A DNA stretch of 64,000 bases from Ga0077560 sp046330395 (GTDB taxonomy: Bacteria; Actinomycetota; Thermoleophilia; Miltoncostaeales; Miltoncostaeaceae): NCBI GenBank assembly GCA_046330395.1, contig JAXLSS010000020.1:1-64000 (forward strand), given 5' to 3'. Positions 46,319 through 55,180 of this stretch are shown here, in pieces. A model generated the notes under the pieces. It saw nothing but the letters and a program-made list of their open reading frames with translations, made no database searches and had not been told where the DNA came from. The position numbers and the translations under genes are program-made. Numbering within the stretch: position 1 is the stretch's first letter; each line of letters begins with the position of its first letter.

Positions 46319-46434
46319 CCCGGTGGTTATAGCAAGGGGGAAACACCTCTTCCCATTCCGAACAGAGTCGTTAAGCCCCTTCGCGCCGATGGTACTCCGA
46401 GCGAGGGCTCGCGGGAGAGTAGGTCGCCGCCGGG
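46319..46434 (+). rRNA. rrf: 5S ribosomal RNA
   Basis: A 116-base molecule with complementary ends (CCCGGTGG and CCGCCGGG) and conserved interior segments CCCATTCCGAACAGAG and GCGCCGATGGTACT. It follows 23S by ~60 bases. Confidence 0.93.
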
Positions 46435-46442
46435 TTTATTCA

Positions 46443-46477
46443 ACGAGCCGTCACCAGCACGCCTGGTGGCGGCTCGT
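46443..46477 (+). terminator. rRNA operon terminator
   Basis: ACGAGCCG-T-CACCAG pairs with CTGGTG-G-CGGCTCGT around a five-base loop, followed by a modest T-containing stretch. It lies nine bases past 5S. Confidence 0.75.
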
Positions 46478-46503
46478 GTCGTTTGGGGCTCCGGGCGCGT
46501 GGT

Positions 46504-46509
46504 TACGAT
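46504..46509 (+). promoter_or_regulatory. -10 box of leaderless xseA
   Basis: TACGAT ends seven bases before ATG 46517, just past the rRNA terminator. Confidence 0.5.
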
Positions 46510-46516
46510 GGCCCGC

Positions 46517-47782
46517 ATGAAGCAGGTGGGATCACGCCGGGTGTGGAGCGTCCGCGAGGTCACGCAGGCCGTGGCGCGCCGCATCGGCGAGCCGCCGTCG
46601 GTGTGGATGGAGGCGGAGGTGCAGAACCTGCGCCGCGGCGGCGGGCAGGTGTACTTCACGCTGCAGGACGGGCACCGCATCGACGGGTCGATGAACGCGG
46701 TGGTGTTCGACCGCCTGCTGGCGCGGCCCGCGGAGGGTGCGCTGGTGCAGGCGTACGGGCGGGTGGAGTTCTGGGCCGAGCGCAGCCTGGTGCGGATGCG
46801 CATCGAGCGGATGGAACTTGCCGGCGAGGGGCTCCTGCGCGCGCGCATCGAGGCGTTGCGCGGGGCGTTGGAGGCGGAGGGACTGCTGGCGGAGTCGCGG
46901 AAGCGGCGGCCGCCGGTGCTGCCCCGGCGGATCGGGCTGATCACCAGCCGTGACGGCGCGGCGCGGGATGACGTGCTGCGCAACCTGTGGGAGCGGTTTC
47001 CCGGGGCGGATGTGGTGTTCCACGCCGTGCCCGTGCAGGGCGACGGCGCGCCGGCGGCCATCGTGGCGGCGCTGCGGCGGCTGGGGACGGTGCGGGGGGT
47101 CGACGTGGTGATCGTGACGCGCGGCGGGGGATCGCTGGAGGACCTGATGGCCTTCAACAGCGAGGAGGTGTGCCGGGCCGTTGCGGCGTCCCGGGCGCCC
47201 GTGGTGTCGGCGGTGGGGCACGAGCGGGATGTGACGCTGTGCGACCTGGTGGCGGATGTGCGCGTGTCCACGCCCACGGCGGCGGCGCGGGCCGTGGTGC
47301 CCGATGCCGTCGAGTTGACCGCCGCGCTGGCCGAGCGGGAGCGCCGGCTGGGTGAGGGCCTGCGGCGCACGCACGGGGATGCCGACCGGGCGGTGGCCGC
47401 GCGTTCCGGAGCGCTGGTGGCGGCCCTGCGACGGTGCGGGGCGCGGGTGGAGGGGCGCGTGCACGGGCTGGAGGCCCGGATGGTGCCGGCGCTGCGCCGG
47501 CACACCGCCGCGGGTGCCGCGGCCGTGGCGGCGTGCGATGAACGCCTGCTGCGCGCGGTGCGGGCGGGGACGCGGGAGCGCGGCGCGCGTGTGGACACGC
47601 TGGCCACGCTGCTGGAGGCGCTGGGCCCCGAGCGCACGGTGGCGCGCGGGTACGCCATCATCCGCAGGCCGCACTCCGGGGCGCCGGTGGTGGACGCGGC
47701 GGGTCTGGAGGCCGGAATGGACGTGCGGATTCACATGCGCGACGGGGATCGGGGCGCGCGGATCGTGGAGGCGGGGGAATGA
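46517..47782 (+). CDS. xseA: exodeoxyribonuclease VII large subunit
   Basis: This 421-residue subunit cuts single-stranded DNA in repair together with XseB. It has an N-terminal OB fold (WSVREVTQAVARRIGE, VWMEAEVQNL, GQVYFTLQDG) and the catalytic domain (PRRIGLITSRDGAARDDVL, VVIVTRGGGSLEDLMAFN, SAVGHERDVTLCDLVADVR, STPTAAA). A long helical C-terminal region and an ARGYAII segment follow. ATGA overlap couples it to xseB. Confidence 0.95.
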   Translation: MKQVGSRRVWSVREVTQAVARRIGEPPSVWMEAEVQNLRRGGGQVYFTLQDGHRIDGSMNAVVFDRLLARPAEGALVQAYGRVEFWAERSLVRMRIERMELAGEGLLRARIEALRGALEAEGLLAESRKRRPPVLPRRIGLITSRDGAARDDVLRNLWERFPGADVVFHAVPVQGDGAPAAIVAALRRLGTVRGVDVVIVTRGGGSLEDLMAFNSEEVCRAVAASRAPVVSAVGHERDVTLCDLVADVRVSTPTAAARAVVPDAVELTAALAERERRLGEGLRRTHGDADRAVAARSGALVAALRRCGARVEGRVHGLEARMVPALRRHTAAGAAAVAACDERLLRAVRAGTRERGARVDTLATLLEALGPERTVARGYAIIRRPHSGAPVVDAAGLEAGMDVRIHMRDGDRGARIVEAGE

Positions 47783-48018
47783 GCGAGGACCAGCAGCCGG
47801 TGAGCTTCGAGCAGGCCCTCGCGAGCCTGGACCGGGTGGTGTCACGGCTGGAGAGCGGCGACGTGGGGCTGGAGGAGGCCGTCACCCTGTTCGAGGAGGG
47901 GCGGCGTCACCTGGCCGTGTGCCGAGAGCGCCTGGCCGTGGCGGAACGTCGCATCGAGGAGCTCACGGCGGAGGCCGAGCCGGGTGCGCCGGACCCGGCG
48001 GCCGGGCAGCCCTTCTGA
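47779..48018 (+). CDS. xseB: exodeoxyribonuclease VII small subunit
   Basis: This 79-residue helical protein decorates XseA. The family pattern SFEQALASLDRVVSRLESGD, LEEAVTLFEEGRRHL and a final ERRIEELT is clear. Its ATG overlaps the xseA stop. The short Pro/Ala-rich tail is variable in the family. Confidence 0.93.
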   Translation: MSEDQQPVSFEQALASLDRVVSRLESGDVGLEEAVTLFEEGRRHLAVCRERLAVAERRIEELTAEAEPGAPDPAAGQPF

Positions 48019-48030
48019 ACCGTCGGCGGG

Positions 48031-48609
48031 TCAGCCGGTGGCGCCGGCCAGGTGGAATTCCCGGCGCGCCACCCACCGCCGCAGGCTGGCCAGGTCACGC
48101 TCCAGCTCGGCCAGCGGGACCTGGGACCCGGGGCTGCCCACGTTGGCGTGGCGGATGAGGCGCCGCTCGTCGGCGCGCAGCGTCATCCACTTGGCCAGCA
48201 CGTCGTCACCGGTGGGCAGGGCCGGCGCGCCGCCCTGCTCGGGGAACAGCACGCACAGCTCCCGCACCGGCGACAGCGTGCGCGGCAGCAACGCCACCAC
48301 CGGGCGGTGCGGGTACACCAGATACCGGTAGCGCGGGGGACCGGAGTGTCCCGGTCTGCTCCCGGCCACGCACAGGAACCCGAGGTCGCGGAACATCTCC
48401 CACTCCTCCGGGTTGATGCACGACCGCAGCAGCTGCAGCGACCGGCGCTCGGCCTCGGCACGCGGCAGCGGGGCCTCGGTGAGCCACCCGGGGGGCCGCC
48501 TTCGGGGACGCCGGCGTGGCGGCGGGGCGGGGCGTGCCGCGCGGTCGCGGGCCACGATCACCCACGCGGCAAGGGCCAGCATCGCCACCAGCACGGCCGC
48601 GGCGGCCAC
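48031..48609 (-). CDS. membrane-anchored protein of unknown function
   Basis: This 192-residue protein has one N-terminal hydrophobic helix (~residues 2-19) followed by an Arg/Pro-rich linker (~22-42). A soluble domain then contains RRSLQLLRSCINPEEWEMF, FLCVAGSRPG and YLVYPHRPVVAL. I do not recognise the family. The single anchor and basic linker suggest the domain faces the cytoplasm. The start GTG 48609 lies 21 bases after the upstream small gene on the same strand, so the two are probably cotranscribed. It is convergent with xseB. Confidence 0.55.
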   Translation of the reverse strand: MAAAAVLVAMLALAAWVIVARDRAARPAPPPRRRPRRRPPGWLTEAPLPRAEAERRSLQLLRSCINPEEWEMFRDLGFLCVAGSRPGHSGPPRYRYLVYPHRPVVALLPRTLSPVRELCVLFPEQGGAPALPTGDDVLAKWMTLRADERRLIRHANVGSPGSQVPLAELERDLASLRRWVARREFHLAGATG

Positions 48610-48630
48610 CCCGTCGGCCTCGGCCCGCCG

Positions 48631-48897
48631 TCAGCCGCCGGCCGCGCGGGGCCAGAACAGCACGCGCGATGCCCCCGCGGGGATCTGCTCGAACGCCGTG
48701 ACCATCACGGCCTCCCGCCGGCCCGTGCGGGTGTCGTCCACCGGCACCGCCGCCCACATGCCCTCGTCCAGCTGGCGGCGGAAGGCCCGCACCAGGGCGG
48801 CGCGCTCGGCTTCCACCGCGGGATCACCCTCGGCGACCAGCGTCTCACCGTACCCGGGCATCATGCGAAGCAGGCGCACCCGGCCCTTGTACCCCAC
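48631..48897 (-). CDS. small protein of unknown function
   Basis: This 88-residue protein reads MGYKGRVRLLRMMPGYG from GTG 48897 and continues with DPAVEAERAALVRAFRRQLD, WAAVPVDD and MVTAFEQIPAG. It has no membrane helix and no motif known to me. The frame extends to 48915, but a GTG at 48897 gives a tidier start. It is divergent from the class V aminotransferase gene and precedes the membrane-anchored protein. Confidence 0.45.
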   Translation of the reverse strand: MGYKGRVRLLRMMPGYGETLVAEGDPAVEAERAALVRAFRRQLDEGMWAAVPVDDTRTGRREAVMVTAFEQIPAGASRVLFWPRAAGG

Positions 48898-48964
48898 GCA
48901 CCGGGCCCCGCGCAAACCCGGCGGGGCGCCCGATGGGGGTTCCGGCGTCCCCCGCCCGCATCGT

Positions 48965-48970
48965 TAACAT
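48965..48970 (+). promoter_or_regulatory. -10 box of leaderless aminotransferase gene
   Basis: TAACAT ends seven bases before ATG 48978. Confidence 0.5.
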
Positions 48971-48977
48971 CGCGGGG

Positions 48978-50129
48978 ATGCCACCCGACCTCGGCGCCGT
49001 GCGCGCGCAGCTGCCCGCCCTCGCGGCGGAGACCTACCTCAACACCGGCGGTGCCGGGCCGCTGCCCCGCGTGGCCGCCGAGGCCATGGCCGAGGCCGCC
49101 CACCGGGACGCCGCCCTCGGGCGCATGAGCATGGCCGCGTGGGCCCAGTCGGACGCCCTCATGACGGCCGCCCGGGCCGCAGCCGGGCGGGTGCTGGGGG
49201 CCCCCGCCGAGGATATGGCCCTGGTGATGAACACCTCCGTGGGCATGAACATCGCCATCTGGGGCATCCACTGGCGCCCGGGCGACCACATCGTGTGCAC
49301 GGGCCTCGAGCACCCCGGCCTGTCGGTGCCGGTGGCCACCATCGCCCGGCGCCTGCACCTGCAGGTGGACTGGGTGGACGCCGAGGCGGCCCACACCGAC
49401 CTGGAGGGGGCGGTGGCGCGGCTGGTGCGGCCCACCACCCGCCTGGTGGGGTTGTCGCACGTGGCCTGGAGCACCGGGGCGGTGCTGGACGTGGCCGGCG
49501 CGGCCAGGGCGGCGCACCGCGTGGGCGCGGTGTGCGCCGTGGACGCCGCCCAGTCGGCGGGGGCCATCCCGTGCGACCCCGCGGCCCTGGGGGTGGACGC
49601 GTACGCGGTGCCCGGCCAGAAGTGGCTGCTGGGTCCCGAGGGTGTGGGTGCGCTGTGGGTGTCGCCCGAGGCGCGGGAGCGCATCGACCTCAGCCACACG
49701 GGCTTCGACGCGGGCACCGGCCACACCCCCGCGGGTGCGGTGGCCCTGCACCCCGGGACCCGCCGGTACGAGACGTCCACCATGCCCATGGTGTGCCTCG
49801 CCGGCTGGGTGGCGGCCCTGGACTGGATGGAGGGCCTGGGGTGGGACTGGATCCACCGCCGCACCGCCGAGGTGCACGCGATGGCACGGCGGGCGCTGGA
49901 GGGGATCGACGGCGTGGAGATCATCACGCCGCCCGGTCCGCAGGCCGGCCTGCTGAGCTTCGACGTGCCCGGGATCGACGCCGAGGCCGCGTGCGTGGCG
50001 ATGGCCGCGCGCGGGGTGATCTGCCGCTGGCTGCCCAGCCCGCGGGTGCTGCGCGCCTCATTGGGTTTCTTCAGCAACGAGGATGACATCGACGCGCTTG
50101 CGCGCGCCGTGGCGGACCTGCGGTCCTGA
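48978..50129 (+). CDS. class V aminotransferase (cysteine desulfurase/isopenicillin epimerase-like)
   Basis: This 383-residue PLP enzyme has YLNTGGAGPLP near the start, an MNTSVGMNIAIWG substrate region, LSHVAWSTGAVLDV, VDAAQSAGAIP and the PLP lysine in VPGQKWLLGPEGVGALW. It lacks the cysteine-bearing loop that I would expect of a true IscS/SufS desulfurase, so the isopenicillin N epimerase-like or kynureninase-like subgroup is more likely. The exact substrate is unknown. ATG 48978 is preceded by TAACAT at leaderless spacing. It is followed 13 bases later by the murA-like gene. Confidence 0.82.
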   Translation: MPPDLGAVRAQLPALAAETYLNTGGAGPLPRVAAEAMAEAAHRDAALGRMSMAAWAQSDALMTAARAAAGRVLGAPAEDMALVMNTSVGMNIAIWGIHWRPGDHIVCTGLEHPGLSVPVATIARRLHLQVDWVDAEAAHTDLEGAVARLVRPTTRLVGLSHVAWSTGAVLDVAGAARAAHRVGAVCAVDAAQSAGAIPCDPAALGVDAYAVPGQKWLLGPEGVGALWVSPEARERIDLSHTGFDAGTGHTPAGAVALHPGTRRYETSTMPMVCLAGWVAALDWMEGLGWDWIHRRTAEVHAMARRALEGIDGVEIITPPGPQAGLLSFDVPGIDAEAACVAMAARGVICRWLPSPRVLRASLGFFSNEDDIDALARAVADLRS

Positions 50130-50135
50130 TACGGT
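50130..50135 (+). promoter_or_regulatory. -10 box of leaderless murA
   Basis: TACGGT ends seven bases before GTG 50143. It shares a base with the upstream stop codon region. Confidence 0.45.
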
Positions 50136-50142
50136 CAGTGCG

Positions 50143-51429
50143 GTGAGCGAGAAGCTTGTGATCGAGGGGGCCCGGCCCCTCTCCGGAACCGTCGTGCCGT
50201 CCGGCAACAAGAACGCGGCGCTCCCCATCCTGGCGGCCTGCCTCCTCACCGACGAGGAGGTGATCCTCGAGAACGTGCCGCGCATCGTGGACGTGCACAC
50301 CATGCTGGCGCTGCTGGACGACATCGGCGTGACGGTGCGCGACATGGGCCCCAACACCATCGCCCTGTGCGCCGCCGACATCCGGCGCACCGACCTCGAC
50401 CCGGACCTGTGCGGGCGCCTGCGGGCGTCGCTGCTGCTGGCCGGTCCGCTGCTGGCCCGCTGCGGCCGCGTGGGCACGGCGCTGCCGGGCGGGGACTTCA
50501 TCGGGCGCCGCCGCGTGGACACCCACATGCTGGCCTTCCGCGAGCTGGGCGCCACCATCGAGTCGGACCGCACGTACCGCATCACCGCCCCGAAGGGCCT
50601 GCACGGCGCCGAGATCTTCCTGGACGAGGCCTCGGTGACCGCCACCGAGAACGCCCTGATGGCGGCGGTGCTGGCCCCGGGCGAGACGGTGATCCTCAAC
50701 GCCGCCAGCGAGCCGCACGTGCAGGACCTGGCCCGGTGCCTGGTGACCCTGGGTGCGCGCATCGACGGCATCGGCACCAACGTGATGCGCGTGGAGGGTG
50801 TCGACCGCCTGGGCGGCGGGCGGTTCCGCATCGGCCCCGACCACATCGAGATCGCCAGCTTCATCGGCCTCGGGGCCATCACCGGCTCGGACCTCACCAT
50901 CGTGGACGTGCGCCCCGACGACCTGCGGATGATCCTGCTCACCTTCGAGCGCCTGGGCATCCACGTGCAGCTGGACGGCACCACCCTTCGGGTGCCGCCC
51001 GACCAGCCGCTCACCATCGTGGCCGACGAGGGCGAGGCCATCCCAAAGATCGACGACGGCATCTGGCCGGCGTTCCCGGCCGACCTCACGTCCATCGCCA
51101 CGGCCGTGGCCACCCAGACCCACGGCACGGTGATGATCTTCGAGAAGATGTTCGAGAACCGGCTGTTCTTCGTGGACAAGCTGGTGGCCATGGGCGCCCG
51201 CATCGTGCTGTGCGACCCGCACCGCTGTGTGGTGAGCGGCCCGGCGCAGCTGTACGGCGAGCGCGTGGAGAGCCCGGACATCCGCGCCGGCATGGCCATG
51301 CTGATCGCCGGCCTGGCGGCCAAGGGGGTCACCACCATCGGCAACGTCCGGCAGATCGACCGCGGGTACGAGCGCATCGACGAACGCCTCCGGGCTCTGG
51401 GCGCGCACATCGAGCGCGCCGACGACTAG
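50143..51429 (+). CDS. murA: UDP-N-acetylglucosamine 1-carboxyvinyltransferase (Asp-type MurA)
   Basis: This 428-residue enzyme of the EPSP-synthase fold transfers enolpyruvate to UDP-GlcNAc, the first committed step of peptidoglycan synthesis. PSGNKNAALPIL holds the key Lys23, PAFPADLTSIATA and the ending IDRGYERIDERLRALGA are typical. The catalytic loop reads LPGGDFIGRRRVDTH: the usual Cys is Asp118, a change known to give fosfomycin resistance in other MurA proteins. SGNK replaces the common SGAK and GRRR the usual GARP, so it may be a paralogue of a standard MurA elsewhere. It lies seven bases before hisZ. Confidence 0.85.
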   Translation: MSEKLVIEGARPLSGTVVPSGNKNAALPILAACLLTDEEVILENVPRIVDVHTMLALLDDIGVTVRDMGPNTIALCAADIRRTDLDPDLCGRLRASLLLAGPLLARCGRVGTALPGGDFIGRRRVDTHMLAFRELGATIESDRTYRITAPKGLHGAEIFLDEASVTATENALMAAVLAPGETVILNAASEPHVQDLARCLVTLGARIDGIGTNVMRVEGVDRLGGGRFRIGPDHIEIASFIGLGAITGSDLTIVDVRPDDLRMILLTFERLGIHVQLDGTTLRVPPDQPLTIVADEGEAIPKIDDGIWPAFPADLTSIATAVATQTHGTVMIFEKMFENRLFFVDKLVAMGARIVLCDPHRCVVSGPAQLYGERVESPDIRAGMAMLIAGLAAKGVTTIGNVRQIDRGYERIDERLRALGAHIERADD

Positions 51430-51436
51430 GGGTCCA

Positions 51437-52666
51437 ATGCGGCCCGTCGCCACACTGCCGACCGGGGCGCGCGATGTGCTGCCCCTGGAGGCGGCCGAGC
51501 TGCGCGCCGCCGAGGACGCGCTGCGCGCCACGCTGCGCCTGTACGGCTACCGCGAGGTGCGCACCCCCACGCTGGAGTTCGCCGCCGCGCTGGAGCGCGG
51601 GGCCGGGGGCACGCTGGAGCACGTGTTCCGGCTGTTCGACGAGGACGGGCGCGTCCTGGTGCTGCGCCCGGAGCTCACCATCCCCGTCGCGCGGCTGATC
51701 GCCACGCGGCTCACCGACCACCCCGGGCCCCTGCGCGCGTGGTACACCGGCTCCGCGTTCCGGGCCCCGCAGCACGGCGTGCCCGCCCCCAGCGAGCACC
51801 GCCAGACCGGCGCGGAGCTGGTGGGCGTGGACGGACCCGAGGCCGACGCCGAGGTGCTGTCGCTGCTGGGCGCCGCCCTGCGCGCGGCCGGCCTGCGCGA
51901 CTGGCGCATCGGTATCGGCGACGTGTCGCTCACCGCCGCGGTGCTGGACGGCCTGGGCGTGCCGGCGGAGGCCCGCGAGCGCCTGGGCGCCACGCTGGCG
52001 GCCCGCGACCTGGTGGGCTGGAACACCATCGCCATGGCGCAGGACCTTCCGGACCCCCAGCGTGACCTGCTGGCCCGGCTGCCATTGCTGCGCGGCGGCA
52101 CCGACGTGCTGGACCGCGTGGTGGCGGCGGTGCCCACCGCGGCGCCCGCGGCCGACCGCATGCGGGCGCTCCTGGCGGTGACCGACCTCACCACCGACGA
52201 GCTGCTGGTGGACCTCGGCATCCTACGCGACTGGCCGTACTACACCGGCCTGGTGCTGGAGGCCTATGCGCACGGCGTGGGGGAGCCCATCGCCCAGGGC
52301 GGGCGGTACGACTCCCTGTCGGCGCGCTTCGGGCACTTCCGGGCCGCGGTGGGCTGGTCGGTGGAGCTGGAGCTGCTGCACCGGGCCCTCGCGCACGAGG
52401 CGGCGGCACCGGCCGACCACGTCCGCGGGGTGGTGCTGTGCGGCGGCCTCGGTGCCCACGCCGGCCTGGCGTCGGCCCTGCGCGCCGAGGGCGTCCCGGT
52501 GGTGTGCCTGCCCGACGGCGACACCCGCGCGGAGGCCGTGGCGGCCGCCGACGGCTGGCGGTTCGTGGTGGCCCCCGAGGGCGGCGAGATGGTGGTGCTG
52601 GACCGCTCCAGCGGCGTGCGCCTGCGCACCGACGACCCCGTGGCCATGGTGGTGGCGGCGCCGTGA
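51437..52666 (+). CDS. hisZ: ATP phosphoribosyltransferase regulatory subunit
   Basis: This 409-residue protein has the class II histidyl-tRNA synthetase fold: PTGARDVLPLEA, RTPTLEFAAALERG, RPELTIPVARL and AQGGRYDSLSARFG. It lacks the tRNA-binding C-terminal domain of HisS and, together with the short HisG that follows, indicates the hetero-octameric HisGS-HisZ enzyme. It relieves or transmits histidine inhibition of HisG. Its stop overlaps the hisG start (GTGA). It heads the his operon in this window. Confidence 0.9.
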   Translation: MRPVATLPTGARDVLPLEAAELRAAEDALRATLRLYGYREVRTPTLEFAAALERGAGGTLEHVFRLFDEDGRVLVLRPELTIPVARLIATRLTDHPGPLRAWYTGSAFRAPQHGVPAPSEHRQTGAELVGVDGPEADAEVLSLLGAALRAAGLRDWRIGIGDVSLTAAVLDGLGVPAEARERLGATLAARDLVGWNTIAMAQDLPDPQRDLLARLPLLRGGTDVLDRVVAAVPTAAPAADRMRALLAVTDLTTDELLVDLGILRDWPYYTGLVLEAYAHGVGEPIAQGGRYDSLSARFGHFRAAVGWSVELELLHRALAHEAAAPADHVRGVVLCGGLGAHAGLASALRAEGVPVVCLPDGDTRAEAVAAADGWRFVVAPEGGEMVVLDRSSGVRLRTDDPVAMVVAAP

Positions 52667-53319
52667 GCCACGCCCTGCGCATCTGCGTGCCCCTGGGGGC
52701 CCTCTTCACCGACTCGGTGGCCGCGCTGCGGGCCGCCGGCGTGGACACCGCGTGCCTGGACGACGTGGGCCGCCGCCTGGTGTTGCGCGCCGACGACGGC
52801 ACCACCTTCATCACCACCCGCCCCAGCGACGTGCCCACCTACGTGGCGGCGGGCGCCGCCGACATCGGCATCGTGGGGCGCGACGTCATCGAGGAGCGGC
52901 AACCCGACGTGTACGAGCTGCTGGACCTGGGGTTCGGTGGGTGCCGCATGGTGTACGCCACGCCGGCCGGTGAGGACCCCACCCCCGGCGTCCTCGCGCG
53001 GCTGGGCGTGGTGCGGGTGGCCTCCAAGTACACCTCCTGCGCGGTGGCGCACTTCGCCGCCACGGGCCGGCAGGCCGAGGTGGTGAAGGTCAACGGCAGC
53101 GTCGAGCTGGCCCCCCTGGTGGGGCTGGCGCACGGCATCGTCGACCTGGTGGCCACCGGCGGCACGCTGCGGGCCAACGGCCTGGTGGAGCGCGAGCAGC
53201 TGTTCACCAGCTCGGCGCGCCTCATCGCCAACCGGGCCAGCCACAAGCTGCACGCCGAGGACATCGACCGGCTGGTGGACGCCATGCGCGCGGGGCGGGC
53301 GGGTGGCGACGGCGCATGA
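52663..53319 (+). CDS. hisG: ATP phosphoribosyltransferase, short form
   Basis: This 218-residue enzyme joins ATP and PRPP in the first step of histidine synthesis. It has the short form (no C-terminal ACT-like domain), so activity depends on HisZ. Motifs are RPSDVPTYVAAGAADIGIVG, KYTSCAVAHF and the PRPP-binding region GIVDLVATGGTLRANGL. Overlaps with hisZ (GTGA) and hisD (ATGA) indicate coupled translation. Confidence 0.95.
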   Translation: MSHALRICVPLGALFTDSVAALRAAGVDTACLDDVGRRLVLRADDGTTFITTRPSDVPTYVAAGAADIGIVGRDVIEERQPDVYELLDLGFGGCRMVYATPAGEDPTPGVLARLGVVRVASKYTSCAVAHFAATGRQAEVVKVNGSVELAPLVGLAHGIVDLVATGGTLRANGLVEREQLFTSSARLIANRASHKLHAEDIDRLVDAMRAGRAGGDGA

Positions 53320-54596
53320 GTGAGGTGCGGCGGCGGGAGCTCGCCGACGCGTCGTCGGTGGGCGCGGTGGCCCGAGAGGTGCGGCCCCCCGCGGTGGCGC
53401 CCGACATCGCCGGGGTGGTGCGGGACATCATCCGGGAGGTCCGCGACCGCGGTGACGCGGCCCTGGTGGATGATGCCCGCCGGTTCGGGGCCCCGGGGTT
53501 CACCGCGGCCCGCCTGCGCGTGGCGCCCGAGGCCTGCGCGGAGGCCGCGCGGGCGTTGCCCCCGGACCTGCGCACGGCCATCGACATGGCCGCCGGGCAG
53601 GTCCGGGCCCTGGCCCGCGCCACCCTGCCGCAGGACCGGGACGTGGACATGCCCGCCGGCCAGCGCATCACGGTTCGCTCGGTGCCCGTGGCCGCCGCCG
53701 GGTGCTACGTGCCCGGGGGGCGCGCCGCCTACCCGTCCAGCCTCATCATGGCCGTGGTGCCCGCACAGGAGGCCGGCGTGCCGCGGGTGGCGGTGGCCAG
53801 CCCGGCCGGGCCGGACGGTGCGCCGCACCCGGTGATCATGGCCACGGCCCACCTGCTGGGCGTCGAGGAGCTGTACGCGGTGGGGGGCGCCGCGGCCGTC
53901 GCGGCCCTGGCGTACGGCACCCACACCATCCCGCCAGTGGCGGTGATCACCGGCCCGGGCAGCTCGTGGGTGCAGGAGGCCAAGCGCCAGGTCACCGACA
54001 CCGTCGGCATCGACGGGTTCGCGGGTCCCAGCGAGGTGGTGGTCATCGCCGATGCCACGGCGTCGCCCCGTGGCATCGCCCTGGACCTCTTGGCGCAGGC
54101 CGAACACGGCCCCGATTCGTTCGCGGTGCTCGCCACCCACGATCCCGCGGTGATCGACGCGGTGGCCGACGCGATCGCCGCCGAGGGAACGCCCGTCGGC
54201 GCGGTCACGCTGGTGCGCTGCGCCGATCCGGAGCTGTCGCTGGCGCTGGCGGAGGAGATCGCCCCGGAGCACCTGGAGGTGTGCACCGCCGACGCCGACG
54301 CGCTGGTGGCGCGGGTCACGCGCGCGGGCGCCGTGTTTGTTGGACCGCACTGCGCCACGGCGTATGGTGACTACGTCGCCGGGTCCAATCACGTGCTCCC
54401 CACCGGCGGCGCGGCACGGTTCGCCTCGGCCCTGGGCACCTCCACGTATCTGCGACGCATGTCCGTGGTGCACATGACCGACGCGGCGGTGCGGGAACTC
54501 ACCCCGCACCTGCTGGCGATCGCCGAGGCCGAGGGGTTCACGATGCACGCGGCGTCGGCGGCCGCGCGCCTGGAAACGACGGAAGGGCCAGCATGA
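53316..54596 (+). CDS. hisD: histidinol dehydrogenase
   Basis: This 426-residue Zn enzyme carries out the last two oxidations, from histidinol to histidine. YVPGGRAAYPSSLIM, the GPGSSWVQEAKRQV cofactor region, IDGFAGPSEVVVIAD, QAEHGPDSFAVL (His ligand), APEHLEV and GSNHVLPTGG are intact. ATG 53316 overlaps the hisG stop and the stop overlaps hisB. Length is normal. Confidence 0.96.
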   Translation: MSEVRRRELADASSVGAVAREVRPPAVAPDIAGVVRDIIREVRDRGDAALVDDARRFGAPGFTAARLRVAPEACAEAARALPPDLRTAIDMAAGQVRALARATLPQDRDVDMPAGQRITVRSVPVAAAGCYVPGGRAAYPSSLIMAVVPAQEAGVPRVAVASPAGPDGAPHPVIMATAHLLGVEELYAVGGAAAVAALAYGTHTIPPVAVITGPGSSWVQEAKRQVTDTVGIDGFAGPSEVVVIADATASPRGIALDLLAQAEHGPDSFAVLATHDPAVIDAVADAIAAEGTPVGAVTLVRCADPELSLALAEEIAPEHLEVCTADADALVARVTRAGAVFVGPHCATAYGDYVAGSNHVLPTGGAARFASALGTSTYLRRMSVVHMTDAAVRELTPHLLAIAEAEGFTMHAASAAARLETTEGPA

Positions 54597-55180
54597 CGAG
54601 GAGTGCGGAGACCCGCAGGACCACCGGCGAGACCGACATCCGCGTGCGCGTCACCCTGGACGGCCAGGGCCGCTGCGTCGCCGAGACCGGGGTGGGGTTC
54701 TTCGACCACATGCTGACGCTGCTGGCACGCCACGCCCTGGTGGACCTGGAGGTGCAGGCCAGCGGTGACCTGGAGACCGGCAGCCACCACACGGTGGAGG
54801 ACACCGGCATCACCCTCGGGCAGGTGCTGGACACCGCCCTGGGCGACCGCGCCGGGATCACCCGGTACGGCGACGCGGTGGTGCCCATGGACGAGTGCCT
54901 GGTGCAGGCCGCGGTGGACATCTCCGGGCGGCCGTTCCTGGCCTTCGACGTCCCCCTGCCCTTCGGGGTGATCGGCGGGTTCGAGACCGACCTGCTGGAG
55001 GAGTTCCTGCGGGGTCTGGTCAACCACGCCCGCATCACCATGCACGTGCGGCTCATCGCCGGGGCCAACCCGCACCACGTCATCGAGTGCGCCGTGAAGG
55101 CCGTGGCGCGCGCCCTCGGCGCCGCGGTGGCGCCCGATTCGCGCGTGCGCGGTGTGCCCTCCACCAAGGGTGCCCTGTGA
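54593..55180 (+). CDS. hisB: imidazoleglycerol-phosphate dehydratase
   Basis: This 195-residue monofunctional enzyme dehydrates imidazoleglycerol phosphate. Metal-binding His motifs are visible: GFFDHMLTLLARHALVDL, TGSHHTVEDTGITLG, AVVPMDECLV and ANPHHVIECAVKAVARAL. It carries no histidinol-phosphatase domain, so a separate phosphatase is needed. It overlaps hisD and hisH by ATGA/GTGA. Confidence 0.96.
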   Translation: MTRSAETRRTTGETDIRVRVTLDGQGRCVAETGVGFFDHMLTLLARHALVDLEVQASGDLETGSHHTVEDTGITLGQVLDTALGDRAGITRYGDAVVPMDECLVQAAVDISGRPFLAFDVPLPFGVIGGFETDLLEEFLRGLVNHARITMHVRLIAGANPHHVIECAVKAVARALGAAVAPDSRVRGVPSTKGAL

